A stretch of 64,000 nt of DNA, from NCBI GenBank assembly GCA_031308135.1, contig JAHLJT010009436.1, positions 117,028,416 to 117,092,415 of the forward strand, in the 5' to 3' direction. Within the stretch, counting starts at the first letter, position 1. Each line of letters starts with the position of its first letter. This DNA comes from Acheta domesticus (Eukaryota > Arthropoda > Insecta > Orthoptera > Gryllidae). The notes under the pieces were generated by a model. The model was not told where the DNA came from. It did no database searches and saw nothing but the letters and a program-made list of their open reading frames with translations. The position numbers were made by a program, and so were the translations under genes. Below, in pieces: positions 32,880-44,300 of the stretch.

Positions 32880-33270
32880 TGATATTGCTCGTTTGTCAAA
32901 AATCAGTGTTGCCATCCTTATGGAAGAAAATTATGGTGTCGTGAACTAAAAATAACCGCGGGGTAATGGGGTGTAATCAACGCCAGATACATAGATTTAT
33001 TTAAGTGGCGTTGGTTCAATTCCCAGCATTCTCTTTAAGATCTCTTTAAGAAATAACAGTTTTTGGAAATTTCTTTTTATCTTACGGCCGGATCCGAAAA
33101 CAAATTATCAGTTCCCCAATCAGGTGACCGATACGCGGAATATCACTTCAAATGTCTCGATTGGTGTACGGAAAGTAGTCTAACCGTGAGTGACGGAACT
33201 GCACTCATGCACATTCGCACACAGATAGATGCTGTTTAATAATTGCCTGACACGTCATAGCACCATCAAG
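32880..33270 (+). repeat. Repeat family C, copy 3
   Basis: Links the other two: its left part carries the hairpin region (gtaatcaacgccagatacat, then aagtggcgttggttcaattc) matching copy 1, and its right part (ggccggatccgaaaacaaat, tgtctcgattggtgtacgg) matches copy 2. Confidence 0.6.
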
Positions 33271-33977
33271 TATGTGCGAACTACTTCAAAACCCACCCAA
33301 TTTTTCTCAAGAAATAATAGGAAAAGTTGAACTCACCAGTGTATTCTAACATGTAACAACGACTGTAACAGAAGGGCATAGAACGTGTATCGCGCGCACA
33401 AATTAACAAGAACTCACTCGAATGATCCAGAGGGAAACGGGCACTGGCCTACGCCCAGCCAGTTGCGACCGCTTATCGGAAAGCTTCTCAAGTTACTGGA
33501 TTTGAAGCTCCGTGAGCCCAGTGGTCTATTTAAAGATCGTTGGATTTTGCATAATTGGTTCTTCGGTTTTAGGTTACGAAAATATTCAGTTGTCGGATTA
33601 AAAGTTAGAAGAATAGAGAAAATAACCAATGGTCAAATACATTCTCTAAGGAAAATATCCATATGGTAAATTAAAAACACATGCCATAAAGTCGACGCGA
33701 TAAGTTCAGAAACTTGCTCATATGGATTCGGAACTTAGATATGAATCAAATGTACTTTTAAGGAGTATTTTAGTTTACAAAGAATACTGCATATGAGTTG
33801 GAATTGCTTAGTAAAATTACATACAGCAATGGGAAAATGCCAACCGATCTACAAATAAATAGCTGGGCTAAATTGATACTCGGTAATTACAATGTACTTA
33901 CAAAGAGTTGTAAAGAAGAATCCCCTTGTGGGGTCTCTTGCTCAGTGAGCATGGGGATGCGATCAGTGTTTTACTGA
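33271..33977. other. Spacer
   Basis: A 94-codon plus-strand frame at 33385-33669 overlaps a 71-codon minus frame; neither resembles a known protein. Nothing else recognised. Confidence 0.35.
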
Positions 33978-33981
33978 TTAA

Positions 33982-35678
33982 CCCTTCTCCGGGCAAGGTA
34001 CTTTTGTAACGTATCCGGGCAAGCAGTGTCCAGCAGACACTGTTGTACAATCAATGTTTTCCACTATTCTCTTCTTCAACCTTTCCACACTCACTGTTTT
34101 ATTTGTTTTAGGATTTCAGTATAATGATGGAAAATGAATAATTAATGAATATAATTCCTTTATTATCCCCAAAACTTGCAAGAAGTGACGATAGAGTGTA
34201 CACTCTTAAAGAGAATACAGCTTACATTGGGCAAATTTTAACTTTTCTTCTCCGTGAATTCAGTATTTTCATTAAAATAGTTTTTATTTACAATTCTTGC
34301 AAAGAATGGTTACATCACTATGCTCGTTTTAGACTTTCTAGTGACATTTGCTGCAACATTGTTTCTGAGTGCAATCTCGCGCGTAGCTACTCAAGTGAGA
34401 TCTTTTTTTGTTTCCTGATCAGCGCGGTGTAAACTATTCATCTTCGAAGAATTTATTTTGAGTCTTTTAGAGCTGAAAGTGTCTTTTTCTGGAGCCTCAT
34501 GGTATTTATTTCAATGTGTGATTGAATGAGGCCCTCTGATATCTCAGATAAGAATTAATTTAGTATTATGTTTAGTTTATTTATATTATTAGTATTAGTT
34601 TTTAGTATTATGTTTCCGCATATTCCACGTTGGCTGGGCATTTGACCAGACGACAAATGCTGTCACTCCAGCAACATCCACACAATGGGGCTGGAATTCT
34701 CAAGGAATGAATTCTCTAGTTCTTTTGAACAGTTCCGACAAGAGTGAGATCATTTATCAGAAGACGTTCTGTGACGGGCTTGTCCATGACGTAATATTCA
34801 CGTGACAGCCCTGTGAGTTCTTTTATAAGGTTCGGTGAGATTTTGAACAATTCTGCTACTCAAACCTGGAAATGCCCTTTTCACCTTTTTCCTTTCAGGT
34901 ATATGGTAAACAATTTAGAGGATAGTACTAGCATCGCAGGCCCCTCATTCCATCGTACTATACTTGTCTGGTGTAGTTGGTACGTACCGTTTGAATGGGA
35001 TGGGAATCTGTCCTGCAATGGAATTAAAATTTCGTTGACAGTAATGTCTGTTCCAGAATGGTAATGCATTTTCAAATGTCTTTTGAATTTTTCCCACACG
35101 TCCCTCAAAGCGCCAAATGTATCCTTCTGACGTCTTGTGGACCACGTGGTTTTGTAATCAAATTGTAGAAAAACAAAGACTTGAAACAGAGTCCCATTGT
35201 TGCTCCCTATAGAGGTGGGGCATAAAAACTGCCCCACAATACTATTCCCACTTACCCCTACTATGCCTCCAGCGTCGGAGCTGAATCTCCTTCCAAGGGA
35301 CCTCGCAGTTGTGACTAAATGGAAATCGCCAAACATTCTTTCTTACCGAAAGAACATATTTGTCACACAGCAAAACAAAGTGTCTAGTTTTTGACAACTA
35401 ACAGACTTCATAAACATAAGAGTAACGTTATTTCGATTGTTGTGTCAAAATGAAAATCATCAACCATTGTCTCTTACCAAAAGAACACAGTGTCTTTCGG
35501 ACACTCCTTGCCCGGTTACGTTACTTTAAAACGAAATAATTATTTTCACGTCTGTTTATTGACCAAATTTAGTGAAATTTCGTCACGAAAGCGTAATCAC
35601 AGAAACATTTAAGTTAATTTCATATGACAGTAAATATAACTCACAGTGTCCAACAGACACTGGTTGCCCGGATAAGGG
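33982..35678. mobile_element. piggyBac-like element, degenerate
   Basis: Flanked by TTAA at 33978-33981 and 35679-35682. The ends are inverted: cccttctccgggcaag on the left, ttgcccggataaggg on the right. TTAA targets and CCYT-type ends are diagnostic of piggyBac transposons. Subterminally it carries three agtgtc-N5-gacact hairpins (34025, 35489, 35645) and a second inverted 'tgcccggttacgtt' box near 35511. The transposase lies on the minus strand and is broken. At 1697 bp it is shorter than autonomous members. Confidence 0.88.
34420..35336 (-). pseudogene. piggyBac transposase remnant
   Basis: The minus frame 35336-34881 contains FGALRDVWEKFKRH followed by TVNEILIPLQDRFP. This corresponds to the start of the DDE domain of piggyBac transposases, where the family has an Asp at the position occupied here by Asn (TVNE for TVDE); the catalytic residue is lost. 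Further downstream on the minus strand (34680-34620), GVTAFVVWSNAQPTWN matches the late 'lD..avNAfiiw' region, in another frame. Frameshifts and stops separate the blocks, so no functional protein is possible. The N-terminal 70 residues of the 151-codon frame do not look like transposase. Confidence 0.75.
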
Positions 35679-35682
35679 TTAA

Positions 35683-37363
35683 ACAAGGTAGACAAATTAA
35701 GGTATCTAATCGACATTCTACTCTATGTTTATGTCAGTGGCGTGCGGTGATAATTTTAGTAGGGGAAGCACTTTTGAAACCCAAGGTACTGTAACCGCTA
35801 ATTGTCGAATACATTTGAAACCAAGAAGAAAATAGAAGAGAAAACCCGATACCATATTATCAACTAATAGTTTCTCTGGTGGCGTAGAGATGGCGACAGC
35901 CAGGAGATTCATTTCAGAACGCACTCTGATAGTAACCAATCAGAAACTTTTGGGGAACAAACGGAAACGGCATGAACTGATGTAGAGAGAATTCATTCCT
36001 ATTCTAGTTGGAGTCGCCGAGGTGAACAGTCAAAAGAATTCGCTTCTTATCGTGTTTGAGCCGCCGAGGTGAACAGTTAACTATTTTGTGCACGACATAG
36101 ACGACGAGTGATACGTAGTAGGCTACGACGTATAAGAAAGTCTGTATTAATTTTGGAAATCTCATTCTGGAAATTTACTTATTGAATCTCAAGAATTATA
36201 AGAACTCTGTTTGATATTACAACTAGTTTGGCTTGTTACCATTACGAAGTCATAATTGGAAGCTCTCAACTTACATTCTTATGCGACCATCATCTTGGAG
36301 TGACCGATGGTAAAACGTCGCTAAGCAATGAGAGACGGCGTTCGGAGGCATCCCATTTTTCAACGCGGCAGGCAACACGGAGCGGTGCAGAAATCCAGCG
36401 ACCTTGGAGGCGTGGACGCCGTTTTGCAGCCGGCTACGCAGCGCAGAGTAAAGGGAGGTCACCGGCCGTGAGTTGAACAAATACCGAAAGAACTTTCACG
36501 AAATTTCAAATTAGAATTTCACAGAACAGTTGTCTTGGTAACTAATCGAGTCATTTCCTTTTCTCATAAAGTCGTAATTAGAATCAGATTCAGATATTTC
36601 TTGTGAATAATGTAAAAATTGTGTTCTTACGTAAAACTATTTAACTGAATTCACGTATAATTGATTTAAGAGTATAAATAACACTTAGCAAAAGTGAGCT
36701 GTATGAAATACTGAATGGGAGGAAAGCCGTCCGATTATTTATTTCATAATAGCAGTTGAAGGACTGGCTAAAGACTTTGTTAAACGAAATTTTTTTTATA
36801 CTGAAAGGCTAAGGATGAGCCAAATTTCAATTGTAAGAATTAAGTGTTATATTATTAATTGATTCAAAGGTGTTAAAAAATTTGGAACATTGTGTGTACA
36901 TGTATTTCTTTTTTTCAGGATCATTATTTGAATTGTATTTCGTGTGTTTTATTAGTGATTTTTGTTATGTAAAGTGTATCTCTGTGTGTATAAGTTATTA
37001 TTAGAAAACAAGGGATCAAAGTTAAGATTACATTAGAAAATCATAACTGCAGTTTAGGTAGGATAGGTAGCTACCAGAATTTAATGGGAAAAATATTGAG
37101 AACATAGGTAAAATTTGTAAATACAGTTGTAGATTATATTTCATTCATCAGAATATACGTTCAATATTATTTCAAACTAATGAACTGTGTATACTTGTTA
37201 ATTGGTAATTAGTTGAACCATGACGAACCCACCCTTGACAGGGAATTTTACCTTTCATTAGAAATAATCCCAGGTTTGCGTGACGGTGCAGAAGCTTGTC
37301 ACGGAATAAGTAAATTAAAGATTTACTTTGGTAACCAAGTACACAAAGAGAAAGCGGTTACAG
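35683..37363. other. Spacer with an isolated hAT-like end
   Basis: At 35736-35755 cagtggcgtgcggtgataat resembles a hAT terminal repeat, but no matching right end was found. The block 36320-36480 is GC-richer. Frames of 66-82 codons (36228-36476, 37213-37413) lack recognisable domains. Otherwise AT-rich. Confidence 0.35.
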
Positions 37364-37365
37364 TA

Positions 37366-39070
37366 CAGCGAGTGTCAAAAGTATTGGAACACCTAGGAAA
37401 TTTCAGAAAATGAATAAATTTCAGGTGTAAAACAAAACACAAATTAAAATTTTTTGGTCGAATTGAAAACTGTGTATATTTTGTAATTGATATCAGCAAA
37501 CAAAAACATAACATAACTTTATGGACAATTTAAAACAAAGTTTACAAACTTTAGAACGTAAAAAAAGGCAGCCAAAAGTATTGGAACACCCAACTGAACA
37601 GCGGTTGAAAATTATATAAAATTGAAACTGTAAACAAATTAATATTTGATGTGATGTCTTTTGGCATTTATAATGGATTCTAGAAGTCTTGGCATTAATT
37701 CTACGAGCTTCGCCGTCATTTGTGGCAAGATATTACCCGATTCTTCCTAGAGTGCGCGCTTAAGAAAGTGTTTTATAAAAAATCGCTCTGTTCCTAATGT
37801 TTTTCTCCAAAATATTCCATAAATATTCAATAAGATTAATGTTAGGAGATTGTGGTGGCTTTTGCATATATCGTGGTGTATTAAAAAGGATCCACATTCT
37901 TGTGTTTCAAGTCCTGTACTTTGGATCATTGTCCTGCTGAAAAATGAAATCGTCTTTGAGGCCCACTTTTTCAGCACTTTTGTGTAATTTACTTTGCACA
38001 ATATTGATGTACAATGCATTGTACAATTTATAAAGTGAAGATTCCCCAATCTAGAAGCGCTCATCCACCCCTAGCCGAGTACAGAACCACCTCTGTATTT
38101 CGCTCTGAACTGAATGTTCTCTTCGTGAATTTTGGAGTTTCTCTTCCTCCGTGCCATACATCTACCATCTGCGCCAAAAATATTAAAATTACTTTCATCA
38201 GTAAAACTAAATTGTTTCCACATTTATAGGGAACTGTTTCAATAATTTTTAGTAAATTCTAAGCGCTTTTTTTCTGTTAATGTCATCGATCCAGAATTTC
38301 CTACGTGCCACACGTCCATGCTACCAACTTTTCTTAGTATTATGCGAACTGTAGTTGGAGAAATGTCTACTCCAGAAGCAAGTTTGGAGCTCGAAGTTTT
38401 GGATTTATTTTAATGTCGCGAAAAAGATGCTTGTGTCACGTTCGTTCAGCAACTGCGGCTGTCCACATCCGGGTTTGTTCGTCACTGTTTCCCGAACACA
38501 ATACCTATCAATTACATTAAACATTGTAGTGTGTGATATTTGCATAATATTTCCGATTGCCCTCAAAAGATCTGCAATCATTACGCATGATAATTATTGT
38601 TTTTCTCTATTCTTCACTTGTTTCCTTTTTTACGCCCCATAGTGACATTTGATGAACAAATACTCCAGAATCGTACACTTCTGAATCACCGACTGATGAA
38701 TACCGGAAAGAAAACTGATACGAAAACCGTTACAGCTAAGGATTAAGAGGAGAGTTCCGATAACAAGTTGAAGGTCAATCCACAGATGGCTGCGGTCGCA
38801 GTGACTTCCAAGAAAGCCGTTACAGTGTTTGAGAGTTTGCGTGTTCCAATACTTTTGGCTTCCCTTTTCTATGTGATTTTTGCTTATATTTCTGATTTCT
38901 CAATTTCCTGTGCTTAATTTTGAGAGGTTTTTATTGCAGAAACTTTACTGTATACGGTGTATTTAATTCCGCTGAAAATTTGTTCCAGAGAGTGTCATTT
39001 AGATTACTTTTTCCATGTTTGTTCGTATTCTCGGATTTTCTAGGTGTTCCAATACTTTTGACACTCACTG
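37366..39070. mobile_element. Tc1-like element with IR/DR termini, degenerate
   Basis: TA flanks at 37364-37365 and 39071-39072. Outer ends cagcgagtgtcaaaagtatt and its inverse (aatacttttgacactcactg). A second direct copy of the box (ccaaaagtattggaacacc at 37572, inverse gtgttccaatacttttggc at 38841) lies about 225 bp inside each end. Two direct repeats per long inverted repeat is the IR/DR arrangement of Sleeping Beauty/Minos-type Tc1 elements. The 1705-bp length is nearly full size. The transposase (minus) is broken. Confidence 0.92.
37636..38640 (-). pseudogene. Tc1-family transposase pseudogene
   Basis: Begins MGRKKGNK at 38640 with an in-frame stop just after, where Tc1 transposases start their paired-type HTH. 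About 335 codons fit between this start and the C-terminal block. Recognisable pieces in shifting frames: a central GNLHFINCTMH block (about 38045) and KVLKKWASK (about 37975), which precede the second catalytic Asp; a NLIEYLWNILEKNIRN-like block read across a frameshift (about 37850-37800); and a C-terminal LPQMTAKLVELMPRLLESI (about 37730-37675). At least three frameshifts and several stops make it inactive. It sits between the two IR/DR arms in the usual position. Confidence 0.85.
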
Positions 39071-39072
39071 TA

Positions 39073-40079
39073 TAAAAACGTAAAACAGATAAAGATGATA
39101 TGAATTTTCTCAAAATGTGAATATTAACCCGGGAGAGGTCGCATCTTGCATACGAACGTCACTGGTCGCGTGGGAGGAAACAGACCCCAGGGAAAATTTC
39201 GTTGCTTAAATGCCTACTAACATTATAAACAATATAATTCTGTATTTATGCGATTATAACTTAACTTTATTTATCTTGTTATTTAAAATTATTAACACAA
39301 ACGTACAAAATCCATCTAGTAGGTGTTTTAGGTGCAAAACCGAAACGATAGTTCAGACTCAGGAGAAAAGGAAACCAAGTAGTATGAGGAACCCTATGTC
39401 ATTATGTATCACCATTAGTTTTATCTGTGCTTATAACGTAGAAAAATAAACGTTATCAGAAGTGTAAATACGACTACAATTTCTCATTAGCTCATGTCAA
39501 TGAAGCAATAAAATTAGTTTTACCATGGTATTTGAATGGCTGTAAGGATATGTGGATGGATGTGTGTATGAATAAGTCGATGGGAGAGTGGATACATATG
39601 GGTATGGAATGTGAATGATGAGTGAGTGGACGCTTGTCACGCATCACTTGGGTCGATTAGAATCTTTCCAGCTTTGATGTGGTACACACGTCAGGAGTAA
39701 TCTTTTACCACAATTTCAAGAACCTTTAAATTTGGAGCCGGTGACGAGGGTAGATTTTTATCAAAAACCGTGCAAAAATTTGAAAATTGCCATTTTATCC
39801 TAACGTATTGGAGCTGGAACAGTGCGATAAGGTTTTATTGTGTCCGTCCCCGCCCCCTTCCATGGACCATAAAACATTGGGGAACGTGGCCGAATTTGAA
39901 CCGACGACGCCGTGTTTCTATGCTAATGGGCATTTGGAGCTTACATGATAGCTCTTACGCTTGGCAACACTGTCATGAAATTGATAGTCATTTATCAGGT
40001 GTGTTAAAAGAAACTGAGATCCACACCATTTTAAGTGCCCTTGTTCTATCCATGTAAAATCGTTAAAGAAATGATTTAA
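39073..40079. other. Spacer
   Basis: Mostly AT-rich. A family A-like 'aaatttggagccggtgacg' scrap lies at about 39726 and a tgtgga/gtgtgtatga-rich stretch at 39540-39640. A 95-codon frame (39770-40057) has no recognisable domain. Confidence 0.35.
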
Positions 40080-40775
40080 AATCGATTTTTGAGAAAATGT
40101 TTTACTTTCTAGCCTTACGAATACTTCGTAAGACGAAAACATGTTATCTTGCGCCGGAAAACGGCGAATTTTTGCCAGAAAAAAACTGTTATAGCTGGGG
40201 TCTGGTAAAAAAAAAATGGATAAAACCTATTGCTAAATTTAGCAAAAAATCCTCTAACTTGTAGTGTAGACAAAATCAATATTTTGTTGCTTCTTGATAC
40301 AGAAAACTCGATTGACGGCAAAACGTCCATCTGTGGTCAATGCTAGCACCTAAACCGTTCAGCCGATTTTCTCCAAAATTGATATCCCCCAATCGATTTC
40401 GTTGGTGTCGAGGTTCCAGGAATTCGAAACCGATATTTTTACTTTGCGAGCTACTTTACACGAAGCCCCTTGAACATATTTAAAGTTTTCAAAAAACGGC
40501 TGCAAAGTTTTACATTCCCGTATATTATACATACCTATAGCATTACATACATACATATAGTATAGAGAAAGTTATGTAATGCTGCGCGAAAAAACTGCGG
40601 ATTTTCGGCTGAAAAACTCTTATTACAGGACCCTGCTAACGAAAAAGTGGATAAATCCAGTTGATAAATGAAGAAAAAAATCCCCTAACACGTGGTGCAG
40701 CCAGAATCCTTGTTTTGTGGGTCCTTGGTACCGAAAACCCAATTGGAAGCAAAACGTTTGTCCGTGTGTCTAACA
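40080..40775 (-). repeat. Two reverse family A tails in tandem
   Basis: First tail 40095-40505 (diverged palindrome, gcgccggaaaacggcgaatt, cggcaaaacgtcc, then module 4). Second tail 40509-40775 ('acattcccgtatattatac', gaaagttatgtaatgctgcg, 'cctaacacgtggtgcagcc', 'agcaaaacgtttgtccg'). Both lack the CTAG-side half. Confidence 0.7.
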
Positions 40776-40862
40776 AACGGGCCACGGACCGCGCCCAATC
40801 TTTCCTACCGCTTCCTTGTTCTATACTCTCCCCTTACACACCCACTGACATGCACTACACTA

Positions 40863-41035
40863 TACTGCGATTTTTCTAGGAAGAGCTCTCAAGATAACTC
40901 AAATCCCATCTTCGCGATGGAATATGTCACGGCATTTCGCGTCTTTTCTCGGTCTTGCCGGTAGAAGTCGCATGATCGCAAGCACTGCTTCATACGGTCG
41001 CGATCGTGCGAAATCTAGCGGAACGACTATCACTA
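40863..41035. mobile_element. Palindromic MITE, family D (copy 4), truncated
   Basis: TA at 40861-40862, then tactgcgatttttctagg. The left arm and centre (gatggaatatgtcacggc, tgcttcatacggtcgcgatc) are intact, but the right arm stops after atctagcggaacgact. Direct repeats 'gacatgcactacact' flank the truncated element (about 40848-40862 and 41042-41056). Confidence 0.75.
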
Positions 41036-41056
41036 CGACTAGACATGCACTACACT

Positions 41057-41771
41057 GCAATCCAGCACTGTTTTCAATCCCGCTGGATTTTTGGTAGGTT
41101 GACTTCAATCCAGGGGGATCCCGCGGCTAATATAAGATAAAATATTTTTATGGAATTAAAAAATCAACTATTTTCTGTGGTAATAATCAAATATTGATTA
41201 AAATTGCAAAAATCAACAACACTGTACACAATTGACTAATTATTTTACAGTGCGGCTACTTGTCTACTTAACAAACCTGTCGATTTTTCAAGATTCAGAA
41301 ATAAAAAACAATAATCTTACCTGTAATAATTTGGCCATTAGATTTGTCAAACAAGTATGAGTGACATGGACGCCTTCTTCCACTCATTCCTTCCACAATC
41401 CACAAAATAAATGTACAATTCCATTTTCATGAGAACTTTGAATTCGCTTTAACCTTAAATACAAAATACTCAGAATAGGCCCAGATGTGGTTGGCCTATC
41501 CATTCATTTTCAGTGATTAATAAATTGGATTCAGAAAAATTTACAATAAATAAAATAAAATAAATTTTAAACAAAAAGTACTAAAAAAGAAAATTATCCT
41601 TTACTACTAACACTATCTCAAGTAACTCCACTGTGGTAAAATATAAGTGGTTAGTTCGCAATCGCTGACAAAACATCTCAACCGAACTAAGAAGACTCTG
41701 AACCGAAGAAAAAAAGAAAAGTCAAATAACCGAAGATAGTTGAAAGCGTCGACGACGCCACATTCAGCTAG
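41057..41771 (+). mobile_element. Third Helitron family, 3' end (copy 2), left limit unknown
   Basis: Only the right end is well supported: hairpin gcgtcgacgacgc (41745-41758 region), cacattcag, CTAG at 41768-41771, then T. It is homologous to the end at 12641 from 'agtt.aaagcgt' onward. The upstream AT-rich 600 bp may belong to the element or be unrelated; no 5' TC end was found. Confidence 0.4.
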
Positions 41772-42077
41772 TAGTCGTGCAATAAAGTAAAATAGAGGCA
41801 AGAGCAACTTGCTGAAGAACACGCACCATTAAAAACAATACAGTAAAGATCAGTATTGCTGTTATGTTGCGATCATATGATGAATTGATTTTCCTAAACA
41901 ACTAAGTTTTATACTACATGTTACTAGCATATAGATCTTTAAACATACATATTTCTGTCATCTTCAAAACAATTATAGGAACCGGCAATTACATTTCAGC
42001 ATAGATATTTTAATTTACTTTTATGATTACGATTCATCAAATACTTTACGACATCTCTATTTGCCTGGATCTGTCTA
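41772..42077. other. Spacer
   Basis: AT-rich; nothing recognised. Confidence 0.35.
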
Positions 42078-42130
42078 CTAGCGTACCCATGCGAGAACTC
42101 TCGAATGTTTCGTATACTCTGCTGAAAACA
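42078..42130 (-). mobile_element. Family B Helitron, 3' tip only
   Basis: Reverse-orientation CTAG (42078-42081), gcgtaccca, tgcgagaactctcga hairpin. No further family B similarity beyond about 50 bp, so this is a severely 5'-truncated or recombined copy. Confidence 0.55.
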
Positions 42131-42274
42131 ATAAGTCCTTTCAAGGTCACGAGTTGGCAGCAAATACATTTTTAATCTTTCTTTATAAATACTATAGAAG
42201 TAAAAAATATAAAAATGAGTTAGTTGTACAATTTGGCAATTTATTGAAAGTATTGGTATAATATATAAAACTCC

Positions 42275-42405
42275 CGTCCTTTGGCTCGAGAGCCTGGTAC
42301 GGGCCTTAGCTGATCGGCGGTGACACAGACTCTCGGCCACGGGTGTTCGGGTGGTTAGCACGAGGACATCCCTTTACCGTATACACCGCTCTTCTTAACC
42401 TTAGG
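42275..42405 (-). repeat. Possible tRNA-derived SINE fragment
   Basis: On the minus strand a box A-like cgtggccgagagtctgtg is followed by a GC-rich segment without a convincing box B. The adjacent 'gtgtatacggtaaaggg' resembles the tail of the SINE at 25016-25145. Confidence 0.3.
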
Positions 42406-42439
42406 ATGGGCTTTTCCATCGTCACACAGCAATCGATAC

Positions 42440-43150
42440 TGAGACATTTGTAAGGAAAGCGCACAGTTCTAATTTACGTTCTAAACGAACAAAGAAATAA
42501 TATACAAAATTGCAAATTCTAATTTACACCGCATCCAGCTGTCCGAAGCGCAGTAAATTTACAGCGGGCTATTAGGTTTATCACAAAATTTTAGAAAAAC
42601 TACTCATATTTTCAAAGAAGATCTATTGAACTCATTTGAAGATCTGTTTTTGATGAGCATATTTCACTAAGAAAAACAATCGTATCTTCACAATTGTAGT
42701 TGTAGAAAGACGCCGAAATGTTTTAAATTTTTTTAAACTTTTTGCAAAATCAGGCATTTTAAGGAACATGAAACCTGCACCATTCTCTTAAGCTTCCTAT
42801 ATGCTATCTCAGATCCCAATTTAATAAAAAAAAGCGTGCGTTTTTTATGAAAAAAATGGTTTAATGAAAATAAAAAATTGTTTATGTTTGACACAATTTT
42901 TCGAAAAAAATACTTATGTTTTTGAAAAATTGAACATGACCTTATTTGAAGACCTTTTTTTATGAACACATTTCATTAAGAAAAAATTGTATCTTCATAA
43001 TTGTAGTTGTAGGAAGACGCCGAAAAAATTTTGAATTTTTTCAATTTTCGAAAAATCAGAGTTTTCAACCAACATGAGACCTACGCCATTCTCTTAAATG
43101 ACCTTCAGACTATCCAACAACAAAATTGAGTCAATACGTACGTACAGTAT
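42440..43150 (+). repeat. Family A-prime interior and tail
   Basis: From 'aacgaacaaagaaataatat' it aligns with 49925-50060. It then shows two tandem module-3-like units (about 42590-42815 and 42830-43100; each with 'ttgtagttgtag.aagacgccg') and ends with 'acgtacgtacagtatacggc', a decayed terminal palindrome. Confidence 0.65.
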
Positions 43151-43194
43151 ACGGCAAAGTAAAAATTGTTGAAATAGGAACACTGAATCATATT

Positions 43195-43318
43195 AGTATC
43201 AGTATGTGTGTGTAGATGTGGCAAGAGTATGTGGCAAGTCTGAATAACTAGGAGAGATGAAAGGAAATAAAAAACTAATACGGGAAAGTCTTTGGCATTC
43301 TGTAGCACCGCTAGTTCA
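43195..43318 (-). repeat. Family A reverse fragment, CTAG-side
   Basis: Outer region reversed (aaactaatacgggaaagtct, ttggcattctgtagcaccg) ending ctag at about 43311-43314 and T. Confidence 0.75.
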
Positions 43319-43501
43319 ACTACAAGATGTCGAATAGTAACGACTACTATACAAAGCATTTTTATGTTGTCAGTGAAGTTCACAACTTCATTCACCCTTC
43401 ACATCTGTATTCGTATGATGACAGAGTCATCTGTGCTGGATTGTTCTGAGCTTATTTACTACAATTGTTTGTGTTAATCGTGTAAAAAGGGGCAAAAGTG
43501 A

Positions 43502-43648
43502 TATTTTTATTTGGAGAATTTAAGATTCTTTTTACAAGAACAGATTGCTTTTGAACAGAAAGTGTATCGAACTTTAACACAACCGGAGCTTTTAAGCGGC
43601 ACCAGCAAGGAAAAGAAACTGCAGTTTCTGCGCGATGTGGTATGATAA
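43502..43648 (+). other. Unassigned coding-like stretch
   Basis: An open frame of 47 codons without ATG ends with TGA at about 43646; its second half (FEQKVYRTLTQPELLSGTSK) has balanced, charged composition unlike chance AT-rich frames. Possible acceptors (tatttttatttggag, ttctttttacaag) precede it and a possible donor (gatgtg|gtatga) lies just before the stop, so it could be an internal or terminal exon. I recognise no family. Decayed transposon coding sequence is the alternative. Confidence 0.25.
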
Positions 43649-43769
43649 AGCGTCCTGGTTAACAGGATGCAAACACAGACAAATTCTTCTGTTTTTTATA
43701 AGTTGTATTCGTTATATTATATGCTTTCATGTTAAGATAATTGTCCTCAGGTTCATAATGTAGAACTTA

Positions 43770-44300
43770 AAATATTCATTATGTGCGGCAGCGTTTCCGC
43801 TTCCTCGCTGCCTACTTAACCCTGTTGCAGCACTGACGGCGCCGGCCACCCTGCATGAATGGACCGCTCCCTAGACGAAGGGACCACTTTCCTCCTTGAA
43901 TCTATCTAAAGCACGTCACGGCGATAACCCGCGGGGAACGGGGGACACGGATCCTGATAATGCTCCGCCGTCCGCCAGCGGCCGCAGCAGTCGACGCCAG
44001 TAGTTCGTGGTGATTCCGCTTACTCGAACAAGTCACGTTACATGTACTCGGTTGTGTTCGGCCTGCGCACGGCTCGGCAATCAATTGGCCATACCACGAA
44101 ATTTGCTTCGCTTACACAATATCTACCACAAGCCTTGCTCTGTGAACTGAAGCAAAAAACGCGTACGTAGGTCGCAAGTTGCGAGAAAGTGGCATGGAAT
44201 TACGTCGCGAGCTAAAACGCACACCATCGTGAGAAGCAGGAACTCGGAGAGCCTACGAAGACAGGAACAACTTACTGAAGGTAGATAATAAATGAAAGGA
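43770..44300. other. GC-rich block, origin unknown
   Basis: An abrupt GC rise, with 'gcgccggccaccctgcatga', 'cgcggggaacgggggac' and 'agcggccgcagcag' stretches. No repeats at the edges and no recognisable coding sequence (60-codon minus frame only). Could be an LTR or transposon fragment or a CpG-rich regulatory region. Confidence 0.3.

Noticed and set aside
34881..35336. 151-codon frame as an intact gene
   Set aside because: Only the last half matches piggyBac transposase, a catalytic Asp is Asn, and downstream blocks are in other frames.
35736..35755. Second hAT element starting cagtggcgtgcgg
   Set aside because: No inverted partner and no 8-bp duplication could be found within several kb.
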